From assembly GCF_000242895.2 (NCBI RefSeq), contig NC_021171.1, positions 3,010,001 to 3,074,000 of the forward strand: a DNA stretch of 64,000 nucleotides, read 5' to 3'. The notes beneath the pieces were generated by a model. The model was not told the origin of the DNA, made no database searches, and saw nothing but the letters and a program-made list of their open reading frames with translations. The position numbers and the translations under genes are program-made. Below, piece by piece: positions 51,828-60,103 of the stretch (positions are counted from its first letter, which is position 1; the number at the start of each line of letters is the position of its first letter). This DNA is from Bacillus sp. 1NLA3E. Its GTDB lineage: Bacteria > Bacillota > Bacilli > Bacillales > Cytobacillaceae.

Positions 51828-52610
51828 TTAATCTACAAAATGAACACTTACCTCGCCTAAGCAAGCGAACTTTGCTGTAAACACATCGCCAGGCTTCGCT
51901 TCAACTGCTGCTGAAAGGGCCCCTGATAAAATGATTTCTCCTGCTTTTAAAGAAATATTGTATTCTGCTAATTTATTTGCCAGCCAAGCAACACAAATGG
52001 CTGGATTCCCTAATGCAGCCGCACCTGCACCTGTATTGGCAATCACACCATTTTTATAAAAGGCCATGCCCATGAGTTCGAGGTCTACATCGTCAACCTT
52101 TGTCGGAGTACCACCGAGTACATATAATCCTGATGATGCATTGTCCGCAATGGTATCTACAAGTTTTATCTGCCAATCCTTAATACGGCTATCAACTATT
52201 TCTAGAGACGGAACGATATAATCGGTAGCTAATATTACATCTGCTACTGTAACATTTGGACCTGTCAGTTCTTTCTTTAATTTAAATGCGATTTCTGCTT
52301 CTACTTTTGGCTGAAGGAGACCAGTACAAGAGATTTCTCCTCCATTCTCAATAATCATAGTATTCAGTAAATGTCCATAATCCGGTTCATTAACCCCCAG
52401 CAAGTCTTGCATGGCTTTGGATGTTAACCCAATTTTCTTGCCTGTTATTCTTTGTCCCTTACTTACCTTTTTATTTATATTTTCTAACTGGATGGAATAG
52501 GCTTCCCCAATTGATAGATTAGGTTCTAGCAATGTAAGTGGGTCCATACCAATCCTTGAGGTTTCTGCCTTAACAAGCATTTCCGCAAAGCTTCTAATTT
52601 TAGTAACCAT
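51828..52610 (-). CDS. dmpE/mhpD-like: 2-oxopent-4-enoate hydratase / 4-oxalocrotonate decarboxylase family protein
   Basis: 260 residues of the FAH-like hydratase family: GKKIGLTSKAMQDLLGVNEP, QPKVEAEIAFKLKKEL (metal-ligand Glu pair), DYIVPSLEIVDSRI and LAGE-like LKAGEIILSGALSAAVEAKP. Hydratase and decarboxylase members cannot be separated safely by eye; the lack of a 4-oxalocrotonate branch (no tautomerase or 2-hydroxymuconic semialdehyde dehydrogenase seen) and the presence of a hydrolase favour the hydratase. It supplies the aldolase. 172 bases separate it from the dehydrogenase gene. Confidence 0.88.
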   Translation of the reverse strand: MVTKIRSFAEMLVKAETSRIGMDPLTLLEPNLSIGEAYSIQLENINKKVSKGQRITGKKIGLTSKAMQDLLGVNEPDYGHLLNTMIIENGGEISCTGLLQPKVEAEIAFKLKKELTGPNVTVADVILATDYIVPSLEIVDSRIKDWQIKLVDTIADNASSGLYVLGGTPTKVDDVDLELMGMAFYKNGVIANTGAGAAALGNPAICVAWLANKLAEYNISLKAGEIILSGALSAAVEAKPGDVFTAKFACLGEVSVHFVD

Positions 52611-52644
52611 AACGCCCTCACCTTTCTTTACAAATAATCCTTCA

Positions 52645-52824
52645 TTAATTTTTCAAATTAAGCTCTTTTTTACCTTCTCTTTGAATTTGAAGGAATAGTC
52701 CCATTTGAAAATCAGCGTTGTTAGAACAAAGTTTACATTTGCGGCGAATTGCAGCTTTTTGAACATGGGGGAGGGATAGATGTTTTAATCCATAAATAAC
52801 ATGCCTTTTGCACAAAAAGATCAT
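52645..52824 (-). CDS. Small Cys/His-rich protein, 59 aa
   Basis: ATG 52,824, 9 bases after AAGGAG, gives MIFLCKRHVIYGLKHLSLPH, then QKAAIRRKCKLCSNNADFQM and a basic end. CxxH and CxxC could bind zinc. It lies after a strong terminator and just before the hydratase gene, so it begins the second transcript of the pathway. No family is recognised; it may be a regulatory or unrelated small protein. Confidence 0.5.
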   Translation of the reverse strand: MIFLCKRHVIYGLKHLSLPHVQKAAIRRKCKLCSNNADFQMGLFLQIQREGKKELNLKN

Positions 52825-52867
52825 TACTTTCCACTCCTTCACTAAACCTCATTTGTAATCAATTGTT

Positions 52868-52918
52868 TATTAAAAACATTCATGCTTCCTGTTTATGGAA
52901 GCATGAATGTTTTTATTA
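52868..52918 (-). terminator. Strong terminator inside the catabolic cluster
   Basis: Perfect 18-bp stem AAAAACATTCATGCTTCC / GGAAGCATGAATGTTTTT (52,872-52,889, 52,897-52,914). It separates the ring-opening genes from the small gene, hydratase, dehydrogenase and aldolase genes. Confidence 0.85.
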
Positions 52919-52953
52919 GTAATTTACACATATTGAGATTTTTCCAACGTCTA

Positions 52954-53859
52954 TTACTTTTGAGTTTGATTCAAAAGTTCTTCAATTTTTCCTTTTGAAG
53001 CGAACTGAGGGTTAGGTTTTCCTCCCCATCTGTCAAGTGTCCATGGACTTGGCTCGAGAAGTCGCGCATCCCTTGCATTTTCTTCTGGAAACTCTTCCAT
53101 TCCAAAACTATATTCCATTGTCATTCCATCAGGGTCTAAGAAATATAAGAAAATACTTTCTGATGGTTCATGGCGGCCTGGACCAAAGACAATCGGCACC
53201 TCACCATTTAAAATTCGATTTCTGGCAATCCCAATATCATCAATATCCTTTACCATAAAATTTACATGATGTAATTTATTTTCAGTGTTTTTTATCAATG
53301 CAAAAGAATGATGGTAAGGATTGGGGAAGCAGCGCAGCCACGCATTCTCTCCTAAATGATCCGACACAATAAAGTTTAACTTTTCCACAAAGAATTTTAT
53401 CGTACTGTCAACATCCGTTGCATTTAAAACAACATGCCCCAAGTGCTGAATCTTTGTATGTCTGGGTACGAAATCTTTGATCATATACATCATTTTGCTA
53501 TAAAACTCTAGTTCTAACCCAGTGTTAGGTTCAACAATCCGGAAGGATCTCCCTTGTTTAAGCTCCTTAAGTTCCGCATGAGACACTTCCTTTGGGCTTA
53601 ATCCATTTTTTACAAATTCACTAAAGGCAATGTCAAGCTGTTTATCATTCTCCATTTGAAAGCCCACTCTTTTGATTCCTGGTTCTGTCGATGGATATAG
53701 AATCACATTATGATGGTCATTGCTACATCGGAAAAAAGAAAGCCCATTTCTATTTTTTTCAACGTGCTGCAATCCAACCACCTTATCATAAAAGTCTGTA
53801 GACCTATCTACATCACTTACATTTAAAGCAACATAACCAATTTTTTTATATCTAAACAT
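52954..53859 (-). CDS. Extradiol (catechol 2,3-dioxygenase-type) dioxygenase
   Basis: ATG 53,859 after GGAGGAG gives 301 residues in two VOC modules. The iron ligands lie in the second: His142 (HLGHVVLN), His198 (LHHVNFMV) and Glu249 (MTMEYS). The first module is the non-catalytic duplicate (IGYVALNVSDVDRSTDFYDK). The C-terminal tail PWTLDRWGGKPNPQF is typical of type I enzymes acting on bicyclic or carboxylated catechols. It would open the ring of the diol made by the SDR. Substrate preference is not readable. Confidence 0.92.
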   Translation of the reverse strand: MFRYKKIGYVALNVSDVDRSTDFYDKVVGLQHVEKNRNGLSFFRCSNDHHNVILYPSTEPGIKRVGFQMENDKQLDIAFSEFVKNGLSPKEVSHAELKELKQGRSFRIVEPNTGLELEFYSKMMYMIKDFVPRHTKIQHLGHVVLNATDVDSTIKFFVEKLNFIVSDHLGENAWLRCFPNPYHHSFALIKNTENKLHHVNFMVKDIDDIGIARNRILNGEVPIVFGPGRHEPSESIFLYFLDPDGMTMEYSFGMEEFPEENARDARLLEPSPWTLDRWGGKPNPQFASKGKIEELLNQTQK

Positions 53860-53880
53860 GAATATCTCCTCCAACTATGA

Positions 53881-54360
53881 TTATAAGATTATGCTCACTT
53901 TTCCATGGGGTCTTAAGCTGTCCAGTTTTAAGATGACTTTCTTTTCTTTAATTTTTATTTCTCCATTTTCTTCTACTAACTTATATTCATTAATTCCAAC
54001 ATAGCAATCCAGCATTTCACGTTTTGTACGGTATGCGGCAAAATTAGATCTTACCGTTACTTCATTTTCTTTGGAATGAACGATTCTTACATTACTGATA
54101 TTGTGAAGGGTTGTTGAATGAGGGTATTCAACATGTGCCTCTTTTTTCAATAATCGCAACGCCCTTTGTTCCAATCTGGCTCTGTCGTCATGTACAAAAT
54201 AAAGGGATCTGCTTGTGTCTGCATCAGGATTTCCGATTGGCGGGATTAGATAACGACCATCTGATGAGAAGAGGGCTGCCCACTCTTTTAATTTCCATTC
54301 ATCAAGAAGTTCTGCTTCATGAAATAAAAGGTCTTCGATATTTTGACGCGTTATTTTCAT
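53881..54360 (-). CDS. Ring-hydroxylating dioxygenase beta subunit
   Basis: 159 residues, cystatin/NTF2-like fold: EDLLFHEAELLDEWKLKEWA, LFSSDGRYLIPP, VHDDRARLEQRALRLLKKEA and VRSNFAAYRTKR. Structural partner of the Rieske alpha subunit; its ATG overlaps the alpha stop by four bases. It has no cofactor of its own. Confidence 0.9.
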   Translation of the reverse strand: MKITRQNIEDLLFHEAELLDEWKLKEWAALFSSDGRYLIPPIGNPDADTSRSLYFVHDDRARLEQRALRLLKKEAHVEYPHSTTLHNISNVRIVHSKENEVTVRSNFAAYRTKREMLDCYVGINEYKLVEENGEIKIKEKKVILKLDSLRPHGKVSIIL

Positions 54361-55625
54361 ACCTGTACCCTCCCAGCTTCTTTTTTGGTCATTACCTCAT
54401 CCCACTGTCTCCAAAATGCACGCATTTGTTCTTCATCATTTGACTCATATATATCCCTAATCATCCCTTTGGAAATATCGTTCCACTCTACCTCATTATT
54501 GTTTAAAAAACCTTCCTGACATAGCTCAAGTGCTTCGTTATCATCAGGTGTTGCAAAGCCGCCAGGCCCTAAGAATTCCAAAAAATTATCATTTCTTCTA
54601 TGTCTAAACTGTTCATTTTCTCCTTTCGGAGCTAAAGCATAGCCCGTAACTTCCATATACCCTGGTTCAATTGGATAAAAAGTTCTGATGGTGATTGCCA
54701 TAATATCGTTTATCACTAAATTGGGGAAGATTAACAGATTTCGATTTAAAGAAGTAATTCTATTAGCACGCTCTTCACCAAATTTTTCTACTAATTTAGC
54801 TTTGATTTCGTCTGTTTCTTTCTTGCCTTCTTCTCCCCAAGCAGGAATCCATTTTGCAACAGGTCTTCCCCAAGGTGCTGAATATTCCACCACTCCATGG
54901 CCATTTCCTAAATCTCTTCCTACACCTTTAAGATGTTCCTTTGATAATTCACCGCCGCGAGTAGCAACAATATCAAAATAAGTTTTGTGTGTAGGCATTC
55001 CGTGATAGGAGTCCACGCTGTTTTCGGCCAATAGTTTCCAGTTTGCCCTTACACTATATTGCTGTGGATTTTGCAAAACTTCCATTCCTGCTTCTGATTG
55101 GTCAGCAATTAATTCCAGGTATTCTTTTGCGTTTCCTAAATAATCCACTAAGAAAATCGCATTTTGATCAAAATTTACAAAATAAAATCCTCGGAAACTA
55201 TCAAGCATTATAACTTCTTGAAGATTTTTCGATCCATCGCAATTAAAGGACTCTGAAAAAGCTTCTTTTCCTGGCAGCCCGACTAATTGCCCTTTATTAT
55301 CAAAGCTCCACGCATGGTAAAAGCATCTAAATACCTTGGAATTTCCTTTATTTTCCCGGCAAACCAATGCACCGCGATGGGAACAAGAATTATACAAAGC
55401 TCTAATAACTCCATCACTTCCCCGGGTAAACAGAAGATTTCTTCCCCCTACTTTTTTTCGATGAAAATCACCTTTGTTTGGCACTTCGGACTCATGTCCA
55501 ATAAATAACCAACATTTACTGAATATCTCCTCTTTTTCCTTTTCCAGGACTTCTTGTTCTGTAAATACACTGCGATGGACTAAAAACTCTGAATTTAACC
55601 GATCATCAATCACGTATTCTTTCAT
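54357..55625 (-). CDS. Rieske ring-hydroxylating dioxygenase alpha subunit
   Basis: ATG 55,625 after GAGGGGG gives 422 residues. The Rieske [2Fe-2S] ligands are Cys81-His83 (CSHRG) and Cys101-His104 (CFYHAW). The mononuclear iron site has His208 and His213 (DSYHGMPTH), the bridging Asp205, and an Asp in TPDDNEAL near residue 366. It adds O2 across an aromatic bond to give a cis-dihydrodiol. No ferredoxin or reductase gene lies in the window, so electrons must come from elsewhere. The substrate is probably an aryl carboxylate, from the surrounding genes. Confidence 0.93.
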   Translation of the reverse strand: MKEYVIDDRLNSEFLVHRSVFTEQEVLEKEKEEIFSKCWLFIGHESEVPNKGDFHRKKVGGRNLLFTRGSDGVIRALYNSCSHRGALVCRENKGNSKVFRCFYHAWSFDNKGQLVGLPGKEAFSESFNCDGSKNLQEVIMLDSFRGFYFVNFDQNAIFLVDYLGNAKEYLELIADQSEAGMEVLQNPQQYSVRANWKLLAENSVDSYHGMPTHKTYFDIVATRGGELSKEHLKGVGRDLGNGHGVVEYSAPWGRPVAKWIPAWGEEGKKETDEIKAKLVEKFGEERANRITSLNRNLLIFPNLVINDIMAITIRTFYPIEPGYMEVTGYALAPKGENEQFRHRRNDNFLEFLGPGGFATPDDNEALELCQEGFLNNNEVEWNDISKGMIRDIYESNDEEQMRAFWRQWDEVMTKKEAGRVQV

Positions 55626-55643
55626 TCTAATCCCCCTCAAATT

Positions 55644-56645
55644 TTAATTGAATATTCCGAACATTTTAATTGCATTCCTATTCATAATCGCTTCCTTGGC
55701 CTCTTGATCTATTTCTAAATTTTCTAGCCAATGACCAGGAAGCTTTTCTCGAATATCAAAGGGATAATCTGAACCAATCATAAGTTGACTTGATCCAAAG
55801 GTTGTTAGCAAGTATCTTAAGGCGTTAATGTCATAAACCAAAGTATCGTAATAGATTTTTCTGGCATAATACCCTGGTGGTTGCGGGCAAACCTTTCTAA
55901 TTTCCTCCATTGTTTCCCATCCATAATTCAACCGTGGTAAAATCGTCGAAATCGTTCCTCCGCCATGGCTTACATAAATCTTTAATTTAGGAAATTTTTC
56001 CAATATACCACCAGTAATCAGTGAAGCAACTGCCAATCCATTTTCGGTTGGAAACCCAATTAAAGCTGACAAAGCAGATGGACCTGCAATTCGATCATTT
56101 CCGATGGGACGTAACGCATGGATAAAAATAGCTATTCCTTCAGCCTCTGCTTCTGCAAAAAACGGAGTAAAATATGGGTCGCCAATGGATTTTCCATTTA
56201 TGTTTGTACCGACTTCCACCCCCTTTAGACCGAAATCCTTTTTTAAAGGTCGGATTTCTTTTGCCGCCATATCTGGATCTTGTAGCGGAAGCATTCCCAG
56301 TCCCAAAAAGCGATCCGGGTTTGCTGCTATAAATTCTGATAGCTGGTAGTTAATATGTCGTGAAAAATCAAGTGTATCTTTCGCATTAAACCAATAAGAG
56401 AGCAACTCCGGCATAGGAGAAAGGACTTGAATATCTACGTTCTCAGCATTCATATCTGTAATTCTGCGTTCCGAACTCCAGCATTGATCTGTTATCGTTC
56501 TATAATTTTTGCCTGATATTATGACTTGTTTATGATGAGCATTACTGCAAATACATGTTGTTACAGGCCATCTATCTCCTCCAATTCTTCCTGCCATTAT
56601 TGGCAGATTTTCAGGTACAAAATGGGTATGAACATCAATTAACAA
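55644..56645 (-). CDS. Amidohydrolase-family decarboxylase (ACMSD-like)
   Basis: TTG 56,645, 9 bases after GGAGGTG, gives 333 residues. LIDVHTHFVPENLP has the HxH metal motif, IFIHALRPIG the third His, VSHGGGTISTILPRLN a fourth, and IGSDYPFDIR the metal-bound Asp. This is the amino-carboxymuconate-semialdehyde / gamma-resorcylate decarboxylase group of non-oxidative decarboxylases. In this operon it could remove a carboxyl group from the ring-cleavage product, or from the ring before cleavage. It lies between the Rieske and SDR genes. Confidence 0.85.
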   Translation of the reverse strand: MLIDVHTHFVPENLPIMAGRIGGDRWPVTTCICSNAHHKQVIISGKNYRTITDQCWSSERRITDMNAENVDIQVLSPMPELLSYWFNAKDTLDFSRHINYQLSEFIAANPDRFLGLGMLPLQDPDMAAKEIRPLKKDFGLKGVEVGTNINGKSIGDPYFTPFFAEAEAEGIAIFIHALRPIGNDRIAGPSALSALIGFPTENGLAVASLITGGILEKFPKLKIYVSHGGGTISTILPRLNYGWETMEEIRKVCPQPPGYYARKIYYDTLVYDINALRYLLTTFGSSQLMIGSDYPFDIREKLPGHWLENLEIDQEAKEAIMNRNAIKMFGIFN

Positions 56646-56685
56646 ACTACTTTTCACCTCCAATCAATTCTATAACTCGAATCTC

Positions 56686-57471
56686 TTATAGCATCGTACT
56701 TCCACCATTTACACTAATCGTTTGACCAGTGATAAATCTTGCTTTATCTGTTGCCAAATAACGAACAAAGTCGGCTATCTCATCTTCATAAGCCCCTCTT
56801 CCTTTAGGAATAAGCCCAATATATTTTTTAGCTAATTCAGGATCTTTTCTTCTAATATTCTCTAAAGGTTCTGATTCTACTGTAGGAGGTGCAACCGTGT
56901 TGATTGTAATATCATACCGAGCGAATTCTCTGGCCAATCCTGTTGTTATAGCATGTACTCCCCCTTTAGCAGCATTATATGCAGCATGATCCCAGAGACC
57001 ATTCCGAACAGAATCTGCACCAATATTAATAATTCTCCCATAATTTTGTTGCACCATATAAGGTAGGACCTTATGACAAGACCATACGCAGGTCCATAGA
57101 TTCCGATCAATTGTCTTTTTAAGAGTTTCTGCATTGTGCTCAAGAAATGGAAGAATTACCCCGCCTCCGGCATTATTCACAAGAATATCAACTTTATCCC
57201 AACGCTTTATTACCTTTTCAGTCATCGCAATCACATTTTCTTCTATAGAAAGATCTCCAACAAAATAGTCGATTTCTGATCCAGCTTGTTTGGCGACCTC
57301 TTCAGCCGCATTTTTTGTACGCTCTTCCTCTGTTCCCGTAATCAGTACTTTTGCTCCCTCTTTCGAAAGAATAAGTGCAATCTCTTTGCCAATTCCCCTG
57401 GAAGAACCAGTTACTATGGCAACCTTACAATTTAATTCAAGAATCTCTGATTGATTTGGCATATCTGACAT
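56686..57471 (-). CDS. Short-chain dehydrogenase, probable cis-dihydrodiol dehydrogenase
   Basis: I choose ATG 57,471 after GAAGAGAGG, though starts 27 bases up or 9 bases down are possible. About 261 residues: VAIVTGSSRGIGKEIALILS (NAD site), NNAGGGVILPF, catalytic Ser in NIGADSVRNG and YNAAKGG (Tyr-x3-Lys) and a C-terminal GQTISVNGGSTML. Classical SDR. In the operon it would rearomatise the dihydrodiol to a catechol. Confidence 0.85.
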   Translation of the reverse strand: MSDMPNQSEILELNCKVAIVTGSSRGIGKEIALILSKEGAKVLITGTEEERTKNAAEEVAKQAGSEIDYFVGDLSIEENVIAMTEKVIKRWDKVDILVNNAGGGVILPFLEHNAETLKKTIDRNLWTCVWSCHKVLPYMVQQNYGRIINIGADSVRNGLWDHAAYNAAKGGVHAITTGLAREFARYDITINTVAPPTVESEPLENIRRKDPELAKKYIGLIPKGRGAYEDEIADFVRYLATDKARFITGQTISVNGGSTML

Positions 57472-57628
57472 TACCTCTCTTCCATCCTTGTTAATCATTT
57501 ATTGGTAACGCATACATTAATGAGAATATTATCTAAAAGTTTGTAAGCATCAAATTATAAACTTTCTAATATAGGTTCACTCACGATAAAATGAACCTAT
57601 ATGTACCATCTGGACCTGTCGTTCTGCT

Positions 57629-58465
57629 TTATACATTGATGACTGTTGTATTACGTAGAAGGAAATTTTCACAAAGTTTGGCAAATTCATCTTTTTTCTC
57701 TATTTGGGTCCAATGTCCGCACTTCGAAAAAATATGTAACTCTGAATTTGGTAATAACTCCAAAAATTTCAAACTAGTTTCCTGGTATGGGACGACAATA
57801 TCATCTCTTCCGTGAATCATTAACACTTCATTTTCTATTTTTTTGATTTGTTCTTCTGGTAAAGCTAATTGATTTAGTTTTTCTTGGCGCGGTTCAGCAA
57901 ACATTTTTGAAAAAGCTTCTTGCAGACCTGCCTGGATACTAGCTTTATAGCGTAACTCAGCTAATTCATCCGTCGCAAATTTCTGGTTGTATGCAAAGAT
58001 TTCTAAAAGTTTTTTCATATTTTCAACACTTGGCTCGTATCCCCATACCTTGTATAAACCATAGGTCATCTTAAATGGTAAACCGGCAGCACCCATTAAA
58101 ACTATCTTCCCTACTAAATCAGGCCTTTTATTCGCAATCTGTAATGCCAGCGCCCCTCCTAATGAGTTTCCGATAATATGCACATTGCTTTGACCTACCG
58201 CTTCAATAAAATTGATCAGGTGATTTGTCCATGTTTCTACACCATATTCAATAGTTTCTGGTCTTTCCGTATAACCAAACCCAACCATATCAGGCGCAAA
58301 TACATGGAAATTTTCGGATAGTTTTGGGATAATCAGTCGCCAGTTTGCCCAAGCGGTAACTCCAGGACCAGAGCCATGAATTAAAAGAACTGGCTCACCC
58401 TGACCGCTCTCATGATAATGAGTTGATATACCCTTTACGTCTAAATACTTAGAATTTCCATCCAT
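57629..58465 (-). CDS. Meta-cleavage product hydrolase (alpha/beta)
   Basis: ATG 58,465, 8 bases after AAGGAG, gives 278 residues. Oxyanion motif LLIHGSGPGVTAWANW, nucleophile Ser101 in IGNSLGGALAL, acid in HGRDDIVVPY, and His in KCGHWTQIE. This is the DmpD/BphD/MhpC group that cuts C-C bonds of ring-cleavage products that are ketones, giving an acid plus a 2-hydroxydienoate. First gene of the minus-strand operon, divergent from the LysR gene. Its presence implies a ring with an alkyl or acyl side group next to the cleavage point. Confidence 0.9.
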   Translation of the reverse strand: MDGNSKYLDVKGISTHYHESGQGEPVLLIHGSGPGVTAWANWRLIIPKLSENFHVFAPDMVGFGYTERPETIEYGVETWTNHLINFIEAVGQSNVHIIGNSLGGALALQIANKRPDLVGKIVLMGAAGLPFKMTYGLYKVWGYEPSVENMKKLLEIFAYNQKFATDELAELRYKASIQAGLQEAFSKMFAEPRQEKLNQLALPEEQIKKIENEVLMIHGRDDIVVPYQETSLKFLELLPNSELHIFSKCGHWTQIEKKDEFAKLCENFLLRNTTVINV

Positions 58466-58488
58466 TTTAAACACTCCTTATTTACGAA

Positions 58489-58510
58489 TATTGAAAGGGT
58501 TTTCAAAATA
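58489..58510. promoter_or_regulatory. Candidate LysR site 1
   Basis: TATTGA-AAGGG-TTTTCAAAATA, with inner dyad TTGAAA/TTTCAA, 24 bases before the hydrolase start. The outer 17 bases are identical to site 2. Confidence 0.5.
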
Positions 58511-58650
58511 CCACAAAAATGAAACTTTTTCTGGTATTCTATTTATAGATCCAGGATAAGTAAGGATACCTTTCCTGATTAAAACTTAAATATTGTATTA
58601 CTTTCATGATAAATCCACACTTCACTTAAATCTAATTGAAAAAACATTGG

Positions 58651-58672
58651 TATTGAGTGAATTTTCAAAATA
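58651..58672. promoter_or_regulatory. Candidate LysR site 2
   Basis: TATTGA-GTGAA-TTTTCAAAATA, 45 bases before the lysR start and 162 bases from site 1. Only the five central bases differ from site 1. A weaker relative (TTTGAATTTTTAAAATATT) lies at about 62,108-62,126, upstream of the alcohol dehydrogenase gene. Confidence 0.5.
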
Positions 58673-58716
58673 TTTTTTATATAGGCAGTTTTAAATGATA
58701 GATTGGGGTGATTTTT

Positions 58717-59595
58717 TTGGATACCATCCAATTAGAAACTTTTCTTAAAATTATTGAACATAAAAACTTTTCCAAAGCAGCCGAAATTTTAAATGTTACG
58801 CAGCCAACAGTGACTGCCAGAATAAAAAAATTAGAAGAAGAATTATGTTGTACCTTATTTGAGCGCGAAGGAAAAAACGCGAACCTTACAAAAGAAGGAC
58901 AGATTTTTATTGAGTACGCCTCCAGTATACTTACCTATATGAATCATTCAAAGGAAGCCACTAGTTCATCTAATTTCCCCAAGATAAGAGTAGGAATTGC
59001 CCCTGGTTTTTCCTATTCTTTCATATCGGATTTAATATCCTCGATAATTTCTATTGATAAATTAGATGTTTCTATTTTTGAAGGAAAGGATTCCGGCCTC
59101 CTTAATGAACAATTGGTAAATGGAGAATTTGATTTAGTCATTACTAGAAATTTTTATACAAACAGATCAGATTTTATCTCGGAGCATTTGTTTGACGATA
59201 AATTAGTTTTGATTTGTGGGAAAAACCATAGGTTAGCCCATAAAAAAAATGTCAAACCATCTGACCTGCAAGGAGAAACACTCATTTGTTATCAACGTCA
59301 TACACCGCTTTGGACTGCTATTGAACAGCAGCTTGTAGGCATCTCAGGTATTAAGCGAATTGAAGTCGGCAATAACGAAATGCTGAAAAGCGTAGTCGGA
59401 AGTGGAATAGGTATTGGCATTACCACTTTCCTAGGTGTGGATGATGTTAAAACAAATAACATAATCGTTAAAGATATCAAGGGCATTGAAAATATCCCAA
59501 ACAAAGTTCATGTTCAATACAGAAAAAATCCGCTTATAGAACAACCAGTTAAAAAGATGATTTATTCAATTATTAACCACGAAATAGATAAATAA
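58717..59595 (+). CDS. LysR-family regulator of the meta-cleavage operon
   Basis: TTG 58,717, 8 bases after GGGG, gives 292 residues. N-terminal winged helix: LETFLKIIEHKNFSKAAEIL and QPTVTARIKKLEEELCCTLF. The rest is the periplasmic-binding-like effector domain (IRVGIAPGFSYSF, LVNGEFDLVITRNFY). Divergent from the hydrolase gene, with the two candidate sites between them. LysR activators of aromatic pathways commonly respond to a pathway intermediate. Confidence 0.88.
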   Translation: MDTIQLETFLKIIEHKNFSKAAEILNVTQPTVTARIKKLEEELCCTLFEREGKNANLTKEGQIFIEYASSILTYMNHSKEATSSSNFPKIRVGIAPGFSYSFISDLISSIISIDKLDVSIFEGKDSGLLNEQLVNGEFDLVITRNFYTNRSDFISEHLFDDKLVLICGKNHRLAHKKNVKPSDLQGETLICYQRHTPLWTAIEQQLVGISGIKRIEVGNNEMLKSVVGSGIGIGITTFLGVDDVKTNNIIVKDIKGIENIPNKVHVQYRKNPLIEQPVKKMIYSIINHEIDK

Positions 59596-59600
59596 TGTGT

Positions 59601-59632
59601 ATCCCCCGATTTAAGGGGGATCGAAAATATTT
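59601..59632 (+). terminator. Terminator of the lysR gene
   Basis: ATCCCCC / GGGGGAT stem (59,601-59,607, 59,615-59,621) followed by CGAAAATATTTT. Confidence 0.7.
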
Positions 59633-60103
59633 TAATCAATCCCCCTTTTCTCAATAAACATAAAGCTATCATCGATCCCCTAGTTCTTTATTTGTTAGTT
59701 TCACTATTCTCATTTTCCCACAGCAATGCTTCCTAACCTGGTACAACTCTATTTATCAATATCTTCAGTCATGTTGTATATGTCTTGGACTAAATTGGTT
59801 GATTCATTATCCCCCCCTATTATTTAAATTCATCTCCTAGAATAAAATATTATTATTATTATTCTACTTGACTATGATCCTGTTGTTGTTTTTATAATAT
59901 TAGAAACATTCAGAAAAATATATATAGGCTTTTATTAATTTTTCACTATATTTTTGCAAATTTTTATAAATGGAATTACGAATTAACTTGGAATAGACAT
60001 ATACCATTCTTGGGCTTAAGCAAGAAAATATATTAATTGAAAAATCCACATCAACAAAAATTTGGGATTTTAAAAAAATATTTCTTTTTCAGGAGGAGTG
60101 TTA
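59633..60103. other. Gene-free stretch upstream of the V4R-PucR regulator
   Basis: About 470 AT-rich bases with long A/T runs (for example TATTATTATTATTCT near 59,852). A second CCCCC tract (59,641-59,645) could pair with the terminator G tract. No ORF with a ribosome binding site was seen. The promoter of the regulator gene must lie in its right part. Confidence 0.5.
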
